DNA of 64,000 nt, taken from assembly GCA_902168205.1 (NCBI GenBank), contig CABHOK010000014.1, positions 620,001-684,000 on the forward strand. Reading direction: 5' to 3'. The notes under the pieces are model-generated. The model saw nothing but the letters and a program-made list of their open reading frames with translations. It was not told the DNA's origin and did not search any database. Each line of letters begins with the position of its first letter. Position 1 is the stretch's first letter. A program made the translations under genes and the position numbers. The stretch is from an uncultured Chitinophaga sp. GTDB lineage: Bacteria; Bacteroidota; Bacteroidia; Cytophagales; Cyclobacteriaceae. Of the stretch, positions 46,306 through 54,970 are shown piece by piece.

Positions 46306-46368
46306 GAAAAGTAAAGAGCGAAAAATGTATAGATCATTTTTCGCTGCGCAAGATATTAAATATTTATA

Positions 46369-46398
46369 GACGTGCCAGATGGAACATTCCAGCACGTC
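46369..46398 (-). terminator. Hairpin between the scramblase-like gene and dgt
   Basis: GACGTGC and GCACGTC form the outer stem, and TGGAA/TTCCA the inner one. On the minus strand an A/T-rich tract follows but no clean T-run. It is probably a terminator of the scramblase-like gene. Confidence 0.55.
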
Positions 46399-46411
46399 TT
46401 GACAAATAGTA

Positions 46412-47002
46412 TTACTCTTTCAAAACAAAGTCGATACACATAACAGCCGCCATAATAAGCTGACGAAGCGGATGATTCTCCGGTACTTCAGCGCTGATCT
46501 GCAGAACATAATTATCAGCGGAAGTGAACAACTCTTTACCAAGGCCAGACCATTTCTTTGTTACCGTAGCAAACTCTTTATTATCCGCAGATACAAATTT
46601 GAAATCCCAGCTTGTCCATTTTCCTTTCAGCATACAGAGTGAGCGTTCACTTGCATCCAGCACTTCAAACTTTCCACCTATTGAAAAGAACTTTTGCTTG
46701 AACTTGCCGATCACCACATCGTTCTCATCTAATACCTCTACGGTGGAAAGGAAGATGGAAACACCACGTCTTACGGTTATAATTTTTTCACCGGCTGGTG
46801 TTTTTATTTCGATGTTGAAAGGAGTCATGCGCTTGTAATCGGAGAAGCGCAGCATCTTGGTAAAGAAACCGAGGTTCTCCTCGCGGCAGTTCAGTATAAT
46901 TTGTTGTGTTTCGGGATTGTAGATGTCGAAGCTGTTGGAAGCTTTAAACATGCCCACGTGCTCTTTTACAAAAAAGAGATTTCTGTTCAGGATAGGATTC
47001 AT
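46412..47002 (-). CDS. Phospholipid scramblase/LURP-one-like (tubby-fold) protein
   Basis: A 196-residue protein with the beta-barrel pattern of the scramblase/LURP-one family: repeated strands such as LFFVKEHVGMFKASNSFDIY, then IGKFKQKFFSIGGKFEVLD and WSGLGKELFTSADNYVLQI, ending in a hydrophobic helix (MAAVMCIDFVLK). Bacterial members are uncharacterised; eukaryotic relatives bind membranes. It is flanked by hairpins on both sides, so probably a single-gene transcript. Confidence 0.75.
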   Translation of the reverse strand: MNPILNRNLFFVKEHVGMFKASNSFDIYNPETQQIILNCREENLGFFTKMLRFSDYKRMTPFNIEIKTPAGEKIITVRRGVSIFLSTVEVLDENDVVIGKFKQKFFSIGGKFEVLDASERSLCMLKGKWTSWDFKFVSADNKEFATVTKKWSGLGKELFTSADNYVLQISAEVPENHPLRQLIMAAVMCIDFVLKE

Positions 47003-47050
47003 GGTATGATTAAGATTAAGTAGTTCTGTACAACTATATATAGCATATAC

Positions 47051-47081
47051 ATGCAGACACCCTGAATCAGAATGTCTGCAT
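47051..47081 (-). terminator. Hairpin downstream of glyS
   Basis: ATGCAGACA and TGTCTGCAT form a nine-base-pair stem with a 13-base loop, about 25 bases after the glyS stop on the minus strand. There is no T-run, so termination is likely but not certain. Confidence 0.5.
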
Positions 47082-47104
47082 AATATTTCTATATACTATT
47101 AAAA

Positions 47105-48649
47105 TTAAATTTTACGGAGGAGGTTGTTGATTGAACAGGCATCAATCAGCTTCGCTTTTACATCAGCGATTTTAACACGCTCTTGTTTCATCGTATCACG
47201 ATCGCGGATAGTAACGGTATCGTCCTCCAATGTTTGGTGATCGATGGTAATGCAATAGGGAGTACCGATAGCATCCTGTCTTCTATAACGTCTACCGATA
47301 GCATCCTTCTCCTCGTAGAAACAGCGAATATCGTATTTCAAGTCGTTCATAATCGCTTCTGCTTTCTCCGGCAAGCCATCTTTCTTAACCAATGGAAGTA
47401 TAGCCACTTTATGCGGAGCCAGTGGCGCTGGTATCCTCAGTACAACGCGCTCACTCCCATCTTCCAGTTTTTCTTCCTGGTATGATTTGGATAATACAGA
47501 TAGGAACAGACGATCAAGACCAACCGAAGTCTCTACAACGTAAGGTATATACGATTGATTTTCTTCTGAATCGAAGTACTGTAGTTTCTTGCCAGAGTAT
47601 TTCTCATGATTCTTCAAATCGAAATCGGTACGTGAGTGTATACCTTCCAATTCTTTAAAGCCCATCGGGAAATTAAACTGGATGTCGCACGCAGCGTTAG
47701 CATAATGCGCCAGGTTTAAGTGATCGTGGAAACGGTAATTCTCGTTACCAAGTCCTAAAGTCTGGTGCCATTTCATTCGCTTGGCTTTCCAGTACTCGTA
47801 CCACTTCATTTCTTCACCCGGCTTGATAAAGAACTGCATCTCCATTTGCTCGAACTCGCGCATACGGAATATAAATTGACGCGCTACAATTTCGTTACGG
47901 AAAGCTTTACCGATCTGTGCTATACCAAACGGTATTTTCATACGACCGGTCTTCTGCACGTTCAGGAAGTTTACAAATATACCCTGAGCGGTTTCCGGAC
48001 GTAAGTATATCTTGTTTGCTTCTTCTGCCAGTGAACCGATCTCGGTAGAGAACATGAGGTTGAACTGACGAACATCGGTCCAGTTCTTGGTACCCGAGAT
48101 AGGATCTGCAATTTCAAGATCAATCACCAACTGCTTCATCGCAGCCATGTCGCCATTACCCATGGCATCTTTCAGGCGTGCATTGGTCTCATCTATCTTC
48201 TTTTGATATTCAAGTACACGTGCGTTGGTTGTCATGAAAGTCTCTTTGTTAAAGGCATCACCAAAACGTTTCTCAGCCTTCTCAACTTCTTTGTTGATCT
48301 TATCTTCCATCTTCGCGATAGCATCTTCAATGAGCACATCTGCGCGATAGCGTTTCTTGGAATCTTTGTTGTCGATCATCGGATCGTTGAAGGCATCCAC
48401 GTGGCCGGAGGCTTTCCAGGTAGTGGGATGCATGAAGATAGCGGCATCGATCCCCACTATATTATCGTGTAGCAGGGTCATAAACTTCCACCAATACTCC
48501 TTCAGATTGTTTTTCAGTTCGGCCCCGTTCTGCCCGTAATCATATACAGCACTGAGGCCATCATAAATCTCACTGGAAGGAAAGATGAACCCATACTCCT
48601 TGGCATGGGCAATCACATTTTTAAACAGGTTATCTTCTTGCGTTGCCAT
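47105..48649 (-). CDS. glyS: Glycyl-tRNA synthetase, single-chain alpha2 type
   Basis: About 514 residues of the class II, homodimeric GlyRS (not the alpha/beta form). Class II motifs are seen as RPETAQGIFVNF, FRNEIVARQFIFRMREFEQMEMQFF and the C-terminal GLDRLFLSVL, with an anticodon-binding domain after LAPHKVAILPLVKK. It charges tRNA-Gly. The ATG at 48649 is preferred over TTG at 48658. A canonical promoter lies directly upstream, giving a leader of only a few bases. Confidence 0.97.
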   Translation of the reverse strand: MATQEDNLFKNVIAHAKEYGFIFPSSEIYDGLSAVYDYGQNGAELKNNLKEYWWKFMTLLHDNIVGIDAAIFMHPTTWKASGHVDAFNDPMIDNKDSKKRYRADVLIEDAIAKMEDKINKEVEKAEKRFGDAFNKETFMTTNARVLEYQKKIDETNARLKDAMGNGDMAAMKQLVIDLEIADPISGTKNWTDVRQFNLMFSTEIGSLAEEANKIYLRPETAQGIFVNFLNVQKTGRMKIPFGIAQIGKAFRNEIVARQFIFRMREFEQMEMQFFIKPGEEMKWYEYWKAKRMKWHQTLGLGNENYRFHDHLNLAHYANAACDIQFNFPMGFKELEGIHSRTDFDLKNHEKYSGKKLQYFDSEENQSYIPYVVETSVGLDRLFLSVLSKSYQEEKLEDGSERVVLRIPAPLAPHKVAILPLVKKDGLPEKAEAIMNDLKYDIRCFYEEKDAIGRRYRRQDAIGTPYCITIDHQTLEDDTVTIRDRDTMKQERVKIADVKAKLIDACSINNLLRKI

Positions 48650-48655
48650 AAGCGG

Positions 48656-48684
48656 CAAAGATAATATTAGTCAACAGTCTGCAA
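48656..48684 (-). promoter_or_regulatory. Promoter of glyS (TTG-N18-TATCTTTG)
   Basis: On the minus strand TTG and TATCTTTG are 18 bases apart. The -7 box ends seven bases before the start codon, so the mRNA should be leaderless or nearly so. Confidence 0.7.
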
Positions 48685-48745
48685 CGGACTGTCACCTGTT
48701 TTTTAAATGTTAAGGATAGTACCCTGCCGTTTGTTAGGGGATCAC

Positions 48746-50032
48746 TTACGCGATGTGTTTGGGCAGTTTTACTGTAAAGGTAGAGCCAATACCCGGTGCC
48801 GATTCAAGATGTATAGACCCAGAAAGCTTCATGAGTGTTTCCTTTACAATATATAGTCCGAGGCCCGAGCCCTTTGATTTTTCGTTACCGCGATAAAACA
48901 TGTCGTATATCTTGCCGTGATACTCTGGTGCTATACCTTGACCATTGTCTTCCACCTTCAGGTAAAATACGCGTCCGTTTAACTGGTGTTGCAGGCGTAT
49001 ATACTTTCCGTCTTTACGATTATCGTGGTAGCGAATGGCGTTGGAAACCAGGTTACCGATGATGATGCGTAGGCGGTTCTTGTCTGATTCCACCACGGTG
49101 TCTTCCGGTATATCCACATGGAAATCAATTCGCTCAGCCTCCGGAGAGTAGCGCAGGCTATCCCATACTTCGTGCGCCAGTTCGTGTAGGTTTACTTTCT
49201 CGCGCGTAATATCAAGACGGTTGTTCCGGGAGTAATCGGTAATATCTTTAATGAACTTATCCAGCGAATGAATGCGATCCTTCATCATCAGCATATAGTT
49301 CTTCATTTCATGTGCGTTTTGCGAGCGCTCTGCTATGTTGAGCAAGCCCATGATGGAAGTTAATGGAGCACGAAGGTCGTGCGAAGTGCTGTATACAAAA
49401 CGATCGAGTTCACGGTTGGTCTTGGTGAGCATCTCGTTGCTCTGCACTAGTTGTATAGCGTTATAATGATTCAGGCTTATGAGCAGATATACGCCCATGG
49501 TAATGGCCGGCAGTGCAACGGTAAAGTTTAATACAAGATGTAGTAACAGTAATTCTTCGCTATGATTTCTTTTTGGTAATAAACTGAAATCAACAAAGTA
49601 AGCCATCGCAAAGAGTACATACGTAAATACAGCGAACAATATTGAAAGTAGTCGCTGCTTATAGCTAAACACCGCGAAAGCGGCTACCGAGTTGGCAATG
49701 AAAAAAACAAAGATACCGGTGTTGGGCGATTCGCTGGCCGCGAAAAGATATACCATGATGTTAACCGTAGGTAATAGAAAGTAATTTGCCAGGCAATGGT
49801 CGCCTTGCCGATGTATGAAAATAGAGAGTGAAAGAAAAAAAGCACTGCATACAAATACCGGCACCGAGAAATATGTACCCGACAGAACATCGATCACTAT
49901 ATATAGCGCACATACAAGAATACCGAGCAACGCAAATTGCCCGGAAAGCATTACCTGCTTATACTCTCCCCAGGACTCAATGTGCTTGTCTTCACCAACA
50001 ATCAAATCCCGTATCACTTTTCTAAACTCCAT
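48746..50032 (-). CDS. Membrane sensor histidine kinase
   Basis: About 428 residues. Six or seven hydrophobic segments (residues 25-195) form the sensor, then a HisKA dimerisation domain with the phospho-acceptor in YSTSHDLRAPLTSIMG near residue 215, and an HATPase domain with N box IGNLVSNAIRYH, DNGQGI and GSGLGLYIVKE. No response regulator gene is adjacent, so it is an orphan kinase in this window. The ATG at 50032 was chosen; the longer frame to 50113 adds 27 non-family residues. A TACTTTTG box at 50052-50059 fits this start. Confidence 0.92.
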   Translation of the reverse strand: MEFRKVIRDLIVGEDKHIESWGEYKQVMLSGQFALLGILVCALYIVIDVLSGTYFSVPVFVCSAFFLSLSIFIHRQGDHCLANYFLLPTVNIMVYLFAASESPNTGIFVFFIANSVAAFAVFSYKQRLLSILFAVFTYVLFAMAYFVDFSLLPKRNHSEELLLLHLVLNFTVALPAITMGVYLLISLNHYNAIQLVQSNEMLTKTNRELDRFVYSTSHDLRAPLTSIMGLLNIAERSQNAHEMKNYMLMMKDRIHSLDKFIKDITDYSRNNRLDITREKVNLHELAHEVWDSLRYSPEAERIDFHVDIPEDTVVESDKNRLRIIIGNLVSNAIRYHDNRKDGKYIRLQHQLNGRVFYLKVEDNGQGIAPEYHGKIYDMFYRGNEKSKGSGLGLYIVKETLMKLSGSIHLESAPGIGSTFTVKLPKHIA

Positions 50033-50366
50033 TCTTCGAATTTTGAGTAAACAAAAGTAGAATACCCCTGAAAATGGTACCGTTTGATTATTTCGGTTGG
50101 CGTATCCATGCAAGTTTTTCAGAGAAAAAGTAAGAAGAATTGAAAGCGAAGGTGTAATGAAATTTCCGGCAAAAGAGAATTCTGAAAACCAAAACAGCGT
50201 TGCAACACATTAACAAACAGATATATCGTTGAGGCTGTTATAATTCTGTGCTATAGGGTAAGTAAGTTTCAGCAAAGCACAACATCGCGGAAGGCTGCAA
50301 TACTGCAGTTAATACTAAATTTTATACTACTAATCCCTTATTAAAATCCGTTATCTTACCGCCTTA
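50033..50366. other. Divergent intergenic region, 334 bases
   Basis: It holds a minus-strand TACTTTTG -7 box at 50052-50059 for the histidine kinase and a TATCTTAC sequence shortly before the universal stress gene start. Apart from these I see no small gene, tRNA, repeat or stable hairpin. Confidence 0.6.
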
Positions 50367-51248
50367 ATGGTGCAGTTCCATAAAATAGCATTAGCCCTGG
50401 CGTTCTCTCCGCGTACGCAAGCCCTGCTGGCAGAGGTTGCCCGACTTAAAAATTTATGGAATGCCGAGCTCATTCTCATTCACGTAGGCGACTATGGTGA
50501 TCGCGAAAAATTATTGCTAGACGAATTTCTTGCGGGTGTTAATTTATCGCTTGATAAAAATGTTCGCGTGTGCTGGGAGCAGGGTAAACCCAGTGAGCGT
50601 ATACTGGCAACCTGCAAAAAAGAAAATGTAGATCTGCTTGTGGCGGGTGCGCTAAAGCAGGAGAATCTTGTTCAGTATTATCTCGGTACGATAGCCCGTA
50701 AAATTTTACGCAAGGCTGGTTGTTCGGTGTTAATGCTTACGGATCCATCCAACACACCGGCACCTTTCCGAAATATAGTGGTAAATACAGAAGACAGCGC
50801 TTATGTAGAAGATGCTGTTCGTATAGCGTGTGCTATAGGTTTAAAAGACAAGGCGCAGTGGCTGCATGTGGTTCGCGAAATCAAACTATATGGTTTAACA
50901 ATGTCTGCATCCGATCAGCATTCGGAGGCAGAGTACGAACATCTGCGACAAAGCCTGGTGAAAGATGAAATTGAAACTGTGGAGAAATTGTTGAAAGGTA
51001 TACCGCACGAAGGATTGAAAGTAAATATAAAGATGCTGGCAGGTAAGTCTGGTTTTGAGCTGGCCAAGTTTGCTCAGCGTAAGCATGCCGACTTGCTTGT
51101 AGTAGGTGCATCGCCCCGCAGATTCTCCTTGTTCGATCGTGTTTTTCCGCACGGCCTCGAGTATATATTTGCCGATATGCCATGCAATTTACTCGTGATA
51201 CACCCAATCAAAAATCAAGGCACCGGAAGGGAGGTAAAGCATGGTTAG
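50367..51248 (+). CDS. Universal stress protein, tandem UspA domains
   Basis: A 293-residue protein with two UspA domains (residues about 1-140 and 145-285). The ATP-binding signature G-x2-G-x9-G-(S/T) is visible in degenerate form as VAGALKQENLVQYYLGTIAR in domain 1 and VVGASPRRFSLFDRVF in domain 2, so nucleotide binding may be weak in one or both. The gene overlaps the antiporter gene by eight bases, which suggests it regulates, or responds with, that transporter. Confidence 0.9.
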   Translation: MVQFHKIALALAFSPRTQALLAEVARLKNLWNAELILIHVGDYGDREKLLLDEFLAGVNLSLDKNVRVCWEQGKPSERILATCKKENVDLLVAGALKQENLVQYYLGTIARKILRKAGCSVLMLTDPSNTPAPFRNIVVNTEDSAYVEDAVRIACAIGLKDKAQWLHVVREIKLYGLTMSASDQHSEAEYEHLRQSLVKDEIETVEKLLKGIPHEGLKVNIKMLAGKSGFELAKFAQRKHADLLVVGASPRRFSLFDRVFPHGLEYIFADMPCNLLVIHPIKNQGTGREVKHG

Positions 51249-52473
51249 GCTGAGCCACGCAGATGTAGTTCACCTGCTCATGCAGTTGGGCATCATGCTC
51301 ATCATGGGGCGTATACTGGCAGAAGTTGCACGTAAATTCAAACAGCCTGCTGTAATTGGCGAAATTATAGCAGGGGTTTTGTTAGGCCCCACGGTGTTGG
51401 GTATGATTCAACCCGAATGGTTTGATGCGCTGTTTCCTGTGCCGAGTGGTGCGGGTACTGTTCTTTCTGGTATGGTGCAAGTGGCCGTAGTGATGTTGTT
51501 GTTCATTGCCGGGCTTGAAGTAGATCTGCACATCGTATGGCAACAAGGCAGGCAGGCTATTGCTACGAGTTTGTTCGGGTTGATAATTCCGTTCTTTATT
51601 GGATTTGTATTTCCATATTTATTCCCTGAATTTTTTGGCATAGCCGATATACATGCTCGTCTTGTATTTGCACTGTTTATGGGAACGGCTATGGCTATAT
51701 CTGCACTGCCGGTAATTGTGCGTATACTCATGGACTTGAACATGTTCAAGTCGCGCATGGGTTTACTTGTTGTTGCATCCGCCATGCTGGATGATTTGAT
51801 TGGCTGGATGATCTTCTCGGTAATATTAGGCATGATTGGTAAAGGAGGAGGCATGTCTGTTTGGAATACAGCGTTGCTAACCCTGGTATTTGCCGGACTG
51901 ATGCTTACCGTAGGCAGAGGATTGCTTAACCGTTTTCTTCCGTGGGTTAATCGTAAACTGGCGTGGCCCGGTGGTGTACTTTCTGTTTCGCTGGCGCTTT
52001 GTTTTTTTGCAGCAGCCTTTACAGAATATATAGGTATACATGCGATTTTCGGTGCCTTTATCATGGGCGTTGCCCTTGGCGATTCAGAACATTTCTCGGA
52101 GCGCGCCAAAGAAATTGTTCACCAGTTCATCAACAACATCTTCGCTCCGTTGTTCTTTGTTTCCATTGGGTTGCGGGTAAATTTCTTTACCAACTTCGAC
52201 CTGATGCTAACGCTCACCATCATCTTCATTGCCTTTGCAGGAAAGATAGTAGGTGCCGGTATGGGTACACGCCTGGGCGGCTTCTCATGGAAAGAATCGC
52301 TCGCTGCCGGTTTTGGCATGAATGCGCGCGGAGCAATGGAAATTATCCTTGGATTAATTGCGCTTGAAAACGGATTGATAAACGAAAAAGTATTCGTATC
52401 CCTCGTTATCATGGCGCTTGTTACCAGTATGACGAGCGGACCTTTAATGCGGTGGAGTCTTACCAAACGGTAA
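51241..52473 (+). CDS. CPA2-family cation:proton antiporter
   Basis: A 410-residue integral membrane protein with about 12 helices. Segments GEIIAGVLLGPTVLG near residue 40 and SAMLDDLIGWMIF near residue 180 are typical of the KefB/NapA-like CPA2 family; the DD pair is the ion-binding site. No C-terminal TrkA-N regulatory domain is present, so the overlapping universal stress protein may take that role. It likely exchanges Na+ or K+ for H+. Confidence 0.92.
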   Translation: MVRLSHADVVHLLMQLGIMLIMGRILAEVARKFKQPAVIGEIIAGVLLGPTVLGMIQPEWFDALFPVPSGAGTVLSGMVQVAVVMLLFIAGLEVDLHIVWQQGRQAIATSLFGLIIPFFIGFVFPYLFPEFFGIADIHARLVFALFMGTAMAISALPVIVRILMDLNMFKSRMGLLVVASAMLDDLIGWMIFSVILGMIGKGGGMSVWNTALLTLVFAGLMLTVGRGLLNRFLPWVNRKLAWPGGVLSVSLALCFFAAAFTEYIGIHAIFGAFIMGVALGDSEHFSERAKEIVHQFINNIFAPLFFVSIGLRVNFFTNFDLMLTLTIIFIAFAGKIVGAGMGTRLGGFSWKESLAAGFGMNARGAMEIILGLIALENGLINEKVFVSLVIMALVTSMTSGPLMRWSLTKR

Positions 52474-52531
52474 ATTTTACACAGCGCTACATTTCCCCTT
52501 GGTAAACTATATATAGGGCTTGATTGAAAAA

Positions 52532-53356
52532 CTATTTCTGATCGCGCAGTTGCTTGGCTCGCTCCCAGTATATATCCATTTCGGCAAGTGTCATCTCTCC
52601 CATTACTTTGCCGTCTTTGGCAGATTCAGTTTCAAGGTATTGAAACCGCTTGATGAATTTTTTGTTGGTACGCTCGAGAGCTTCCTCCGGATCTATATCA
52701 ATAAAGCGTGCATAATTCACCAGTGAGAAAAGCAGGTCACCAAATTCTGCCATCGCTTTTTCTTTGTTGATCGCTTCGTTGGATTCTGCATTGAATTCAT
52801 TTTTAAATTCCTGCATTTCTTCTTCAACCTTTTCCCATACTTGCTCTTTGCGTTCCCAGTCAAAGCCAACACCACGAGCTTTATCCTGGATGCGAATGGC
52901 TTTAACAAGTGCCGGTAAAGATTTCGGTACACCCTCCAGCACCGACTTGTTTCCAGATTTGAGTTTTATTTTTTCCCAGTTGGCTTTCACAGTTTCTTCA
53001 TCGTTCGCTACCACATCGCTATAGATGTGTGGATGACGCTCGATGAGTTTATCGCAAATAGAATTTAACACATCGCTCACATCAAACGCGCCACGCTCGG
53101 AGGCAATGCGCGCATAGAACACCATGTGCAACATGATATCTCCCAGTTCTTTTTTTATTTCGTTCAGATCGCCTTCCAAAATAGAATCCGATAGTTCGTA
53201 AGTTTCTTCTATGGTTAGGTGACGCAGACTTTCCAGAGTTTGCTTTTTATCCCACGGACAGTTCTCCCGCAATTCATTCATGATCGTCAGCAGCCGGTTG
53301 AATGCTTTCAGTTTTTCTTCGCGTGTGGGGTCTGGTGCCGATATAACTTTCTTCAT
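52532..53356 (-). CDS. mazG: Nucleoside triphosphate pyrophosphohydrolase MazG
   Basis: A 274-residue protein with two MazG helical domains. The first has NCPWDKKQTLESLRHLTIEE and the EExxE/ELGD metal residues; the second has WEKVEEEMQEF with FGDLLFSLVNY. It removes non-canonical or excess NTPs and affects ppGpp levels in E. coli. It is divergent from glmM. Confidence 0.96.
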   Translation of the reverse strand: MKKVISAPDPTREEKLKAFNRLLTIMNELRENCPWDKKQTLESLRHLTIEETYELSDSILEGDLNEIKKELGDIMLHMVFYARIASERGAFDVSDVLNSICDKLIERHPHIYSDVVANDEETVKANWEKIKLKSGNKSVLEGVPKSLPALVKAIRIQDKARGVGFDWERKEQVWEKVEEEMQEFKNEFNAESNEAINKEKAMAEFGDLLFSLVNYARFIDIDPEEALERTNKKFIKRFQYLETESAKDGKVMGEMTLAEMDIYWERAKQLRDQK

Positions 53357-53468
53357 AATTCCTGTTCAAAATTTAGTAACAAACTAAAGGGCGTTAATCT
53401 ACGATCTAAAATCATCAATCAAAATCATACTTGGTAAAGAGTGTCTCGTACCTCATGAGATTTCTTCT

Positions 53469-53476
53469 TATTTTTG
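53469..53476 (+). promoter_or_regulatory. -7 promoter element TATTTTTG upstream of glmM
   Basis: A perfect TAnnTTTG box lies 25 bases before the GTG start. No -33 TTG at usual spacing is seen. Confidence 0.55.
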
Positions 53477-53501
53477 CCGTCCGCATAAACTTTAAAATCA
53501 C

Positions 53502-54905
53502 GTGACTTTAATTAAATCGATTTCAGGTATACGAGGTACTATAGGAGGTAAAACTGGCGATAACCTCACCCCCGTTGATGTTGTAAAATTTGCTGCCGCC
53601 TATGGTTCACTTTTGAAAAAGAAAAAAGGTGCAACAAAAGTTGTGATCGGTCGCGATGCACGCCCTTCTGGTGAAATGGTAAGTGCATTGGTAACTGCTA
53701 CACTGCAAGGTTTAGGTATTGATGTAGTTGACCTCGGCTTATCGACAACGCCTACTGTTGAAATTGCAGTTCCGTTAGAGAATGCAGCCGGTGGGATTAT
53801 TCTTACAGCAAGTCATAACCCGGTACAATGGAATGCATTGAAATTACTCAATGAAAAAGGTGAGTTCATTTCAGGAAAGGATGGCGAAGAAGTTTTACGT
53901 ATAGCAGAAGCTGAAGAGTTTGATTTTGCCCAGGTAACAAAGCTGGGTAAATATGAAAAGAACGATGACTATATCAAGATACACATTGATCAGATTCTGA
54001 AACTTCCGCTGGTTGATGTGGAGGCTGTTACCAACAAAGGATTCAAGGTGGTAGTAGATGCTGTGAATTCCAGTGGCGGTATAGCGGTGCCTATGTTGTT
54101 GAAAGCAATGGGCGTGAAAGTAAAAGAATTATACTGTGATCCTACAGGACATTTTCCCCATAACCCCGAGCCGCTGCCGGAACATCTTACCGATATTATT
54201 CGAGAGATCAAGAAAGGTAAGTTTGATCTGGGTATAGTGGTTGATCCGGATGTGGATCGTTTGGCATTGGTATCGGAAGATGGAACCCCTTTCGGTGAAG
54301 AATATACACTGGTAGCAGTTGCTGATTATGTATTGAATGCCGGTAAAAAGAAAAACGGCAATACCGTATCCAACCTATCCTCTACACGCGCGCTGCGCGA
54401 CATCACGGAAAAAGCAGGAGGCGAATATTTTGCGGCCGCTGTAGGTGAAGTAAATGTAGTGACGATGATGAAGGAGCAGCATGCCGTGATTGGTGGTGAA
54501 GGTAACGGTGGTGTAATTTACCCTGATCTTCATTACGGTCGCGATGCACTGGCAGGCATTGCACTTTTCCTCACACACCTGGCAAAGTCTGATACAACGG
54601 TTTCAAGACTTCGCGCCAAGTATCCGAGCTATGTTATCTCTAAAAACAAGATCGAGCTAACACCGGATATTAACGTTGATAAGGTGCTGGAAGAAGTAAA
54701 GAAGAAGTACGTAAAGCAGCCGATCAATACCATTGACGGTGTTAAGATTGAATTCGATAGAGAATGGGTACACCTCCGTAAGTCGAACACGGAGCCCATC
54801 ATTCGTATTTATGCGGAGTCTGATATGGAAGTTAAAGCCGATAATCTTGCTAAAAAGATCATATCTGACATTAAAGAGATTATTAACGAAAAAACTCTGG
54901 CTTAA
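53502..54905 (+). CDS. glmM: Phosphoglucosamine mutase-type phosphohexomutase
   Basis: A 467-residue alpha-D-phosphohexomutase beginning at GTG. The catalytic serine lies in TASHNPVQWNALK, the metal loop is DPDVDRLAL, the sugar-specificity loop is GGEGNGGVIYP and the phosphate-binding loop RKSNTEPIIRIYAE. It interconverts glucosamine-6-P and glucosamine-1-P on the way to UDP-GlcNAc. The GEGNGG loop differs from the GEQSGH of E. coli GlmM and is closer to archaeal-type mutases, so a broader mannose/glucose activity is possible. Confidence 0.88.
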   Translation: MTLIKSISGIRGTIGGKTGDNLTPVDVVKFAAAYGSLLKKKKGATKVVIGRDARPSGEMVSALVTATLQGLGIDVVDLGLSTTPTVEIAVPLENAAGGIILTASHNPVQWNALKLLNEKGEFISGKDGEEVLRIAEAEEFDFAQVTKLGKYEKNDDYIKIHIDQILKLPLVDVEAVTNKGFKVVVDAVNSSGGIAVPMLLKAMGVKVKELYCDPTGHFPHNPEPLPEHLTDIIREIKKGKFDLGIVVDPDVDRLALVSEDGTPFGEEYTLVAVADYVLNAGKKKNGNTVSNLSSTRALRDITEKAGGEYFAAAVGEVNVVTMMKEQHAVIGGEGNGGVIYPDLHYGRDALAGIALFLTHLAKSDTTVSRLRAKYPSYVISKNKIELTPDINVDKVLEEVKKKYVKQPINTIDGVKIEFDREWVHLRKSNTEPIIRIYAESDMEVKADNLAKKIISDIKEIINEKTLA

Positions 54906-54970
54906 CGCTCCATTACTGACGATGGTTTAAGCCTGAACCTTTAACTTTGCTGTCTGAACTCATTAACCAT

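Noticed and set aside
51408-52109. A 233-codon open frame on the minus strand inside the antiporter gene
   Set aside because: It is antisense to a clear CPA2 antiporter and reads as a low-complexity translation without domains.
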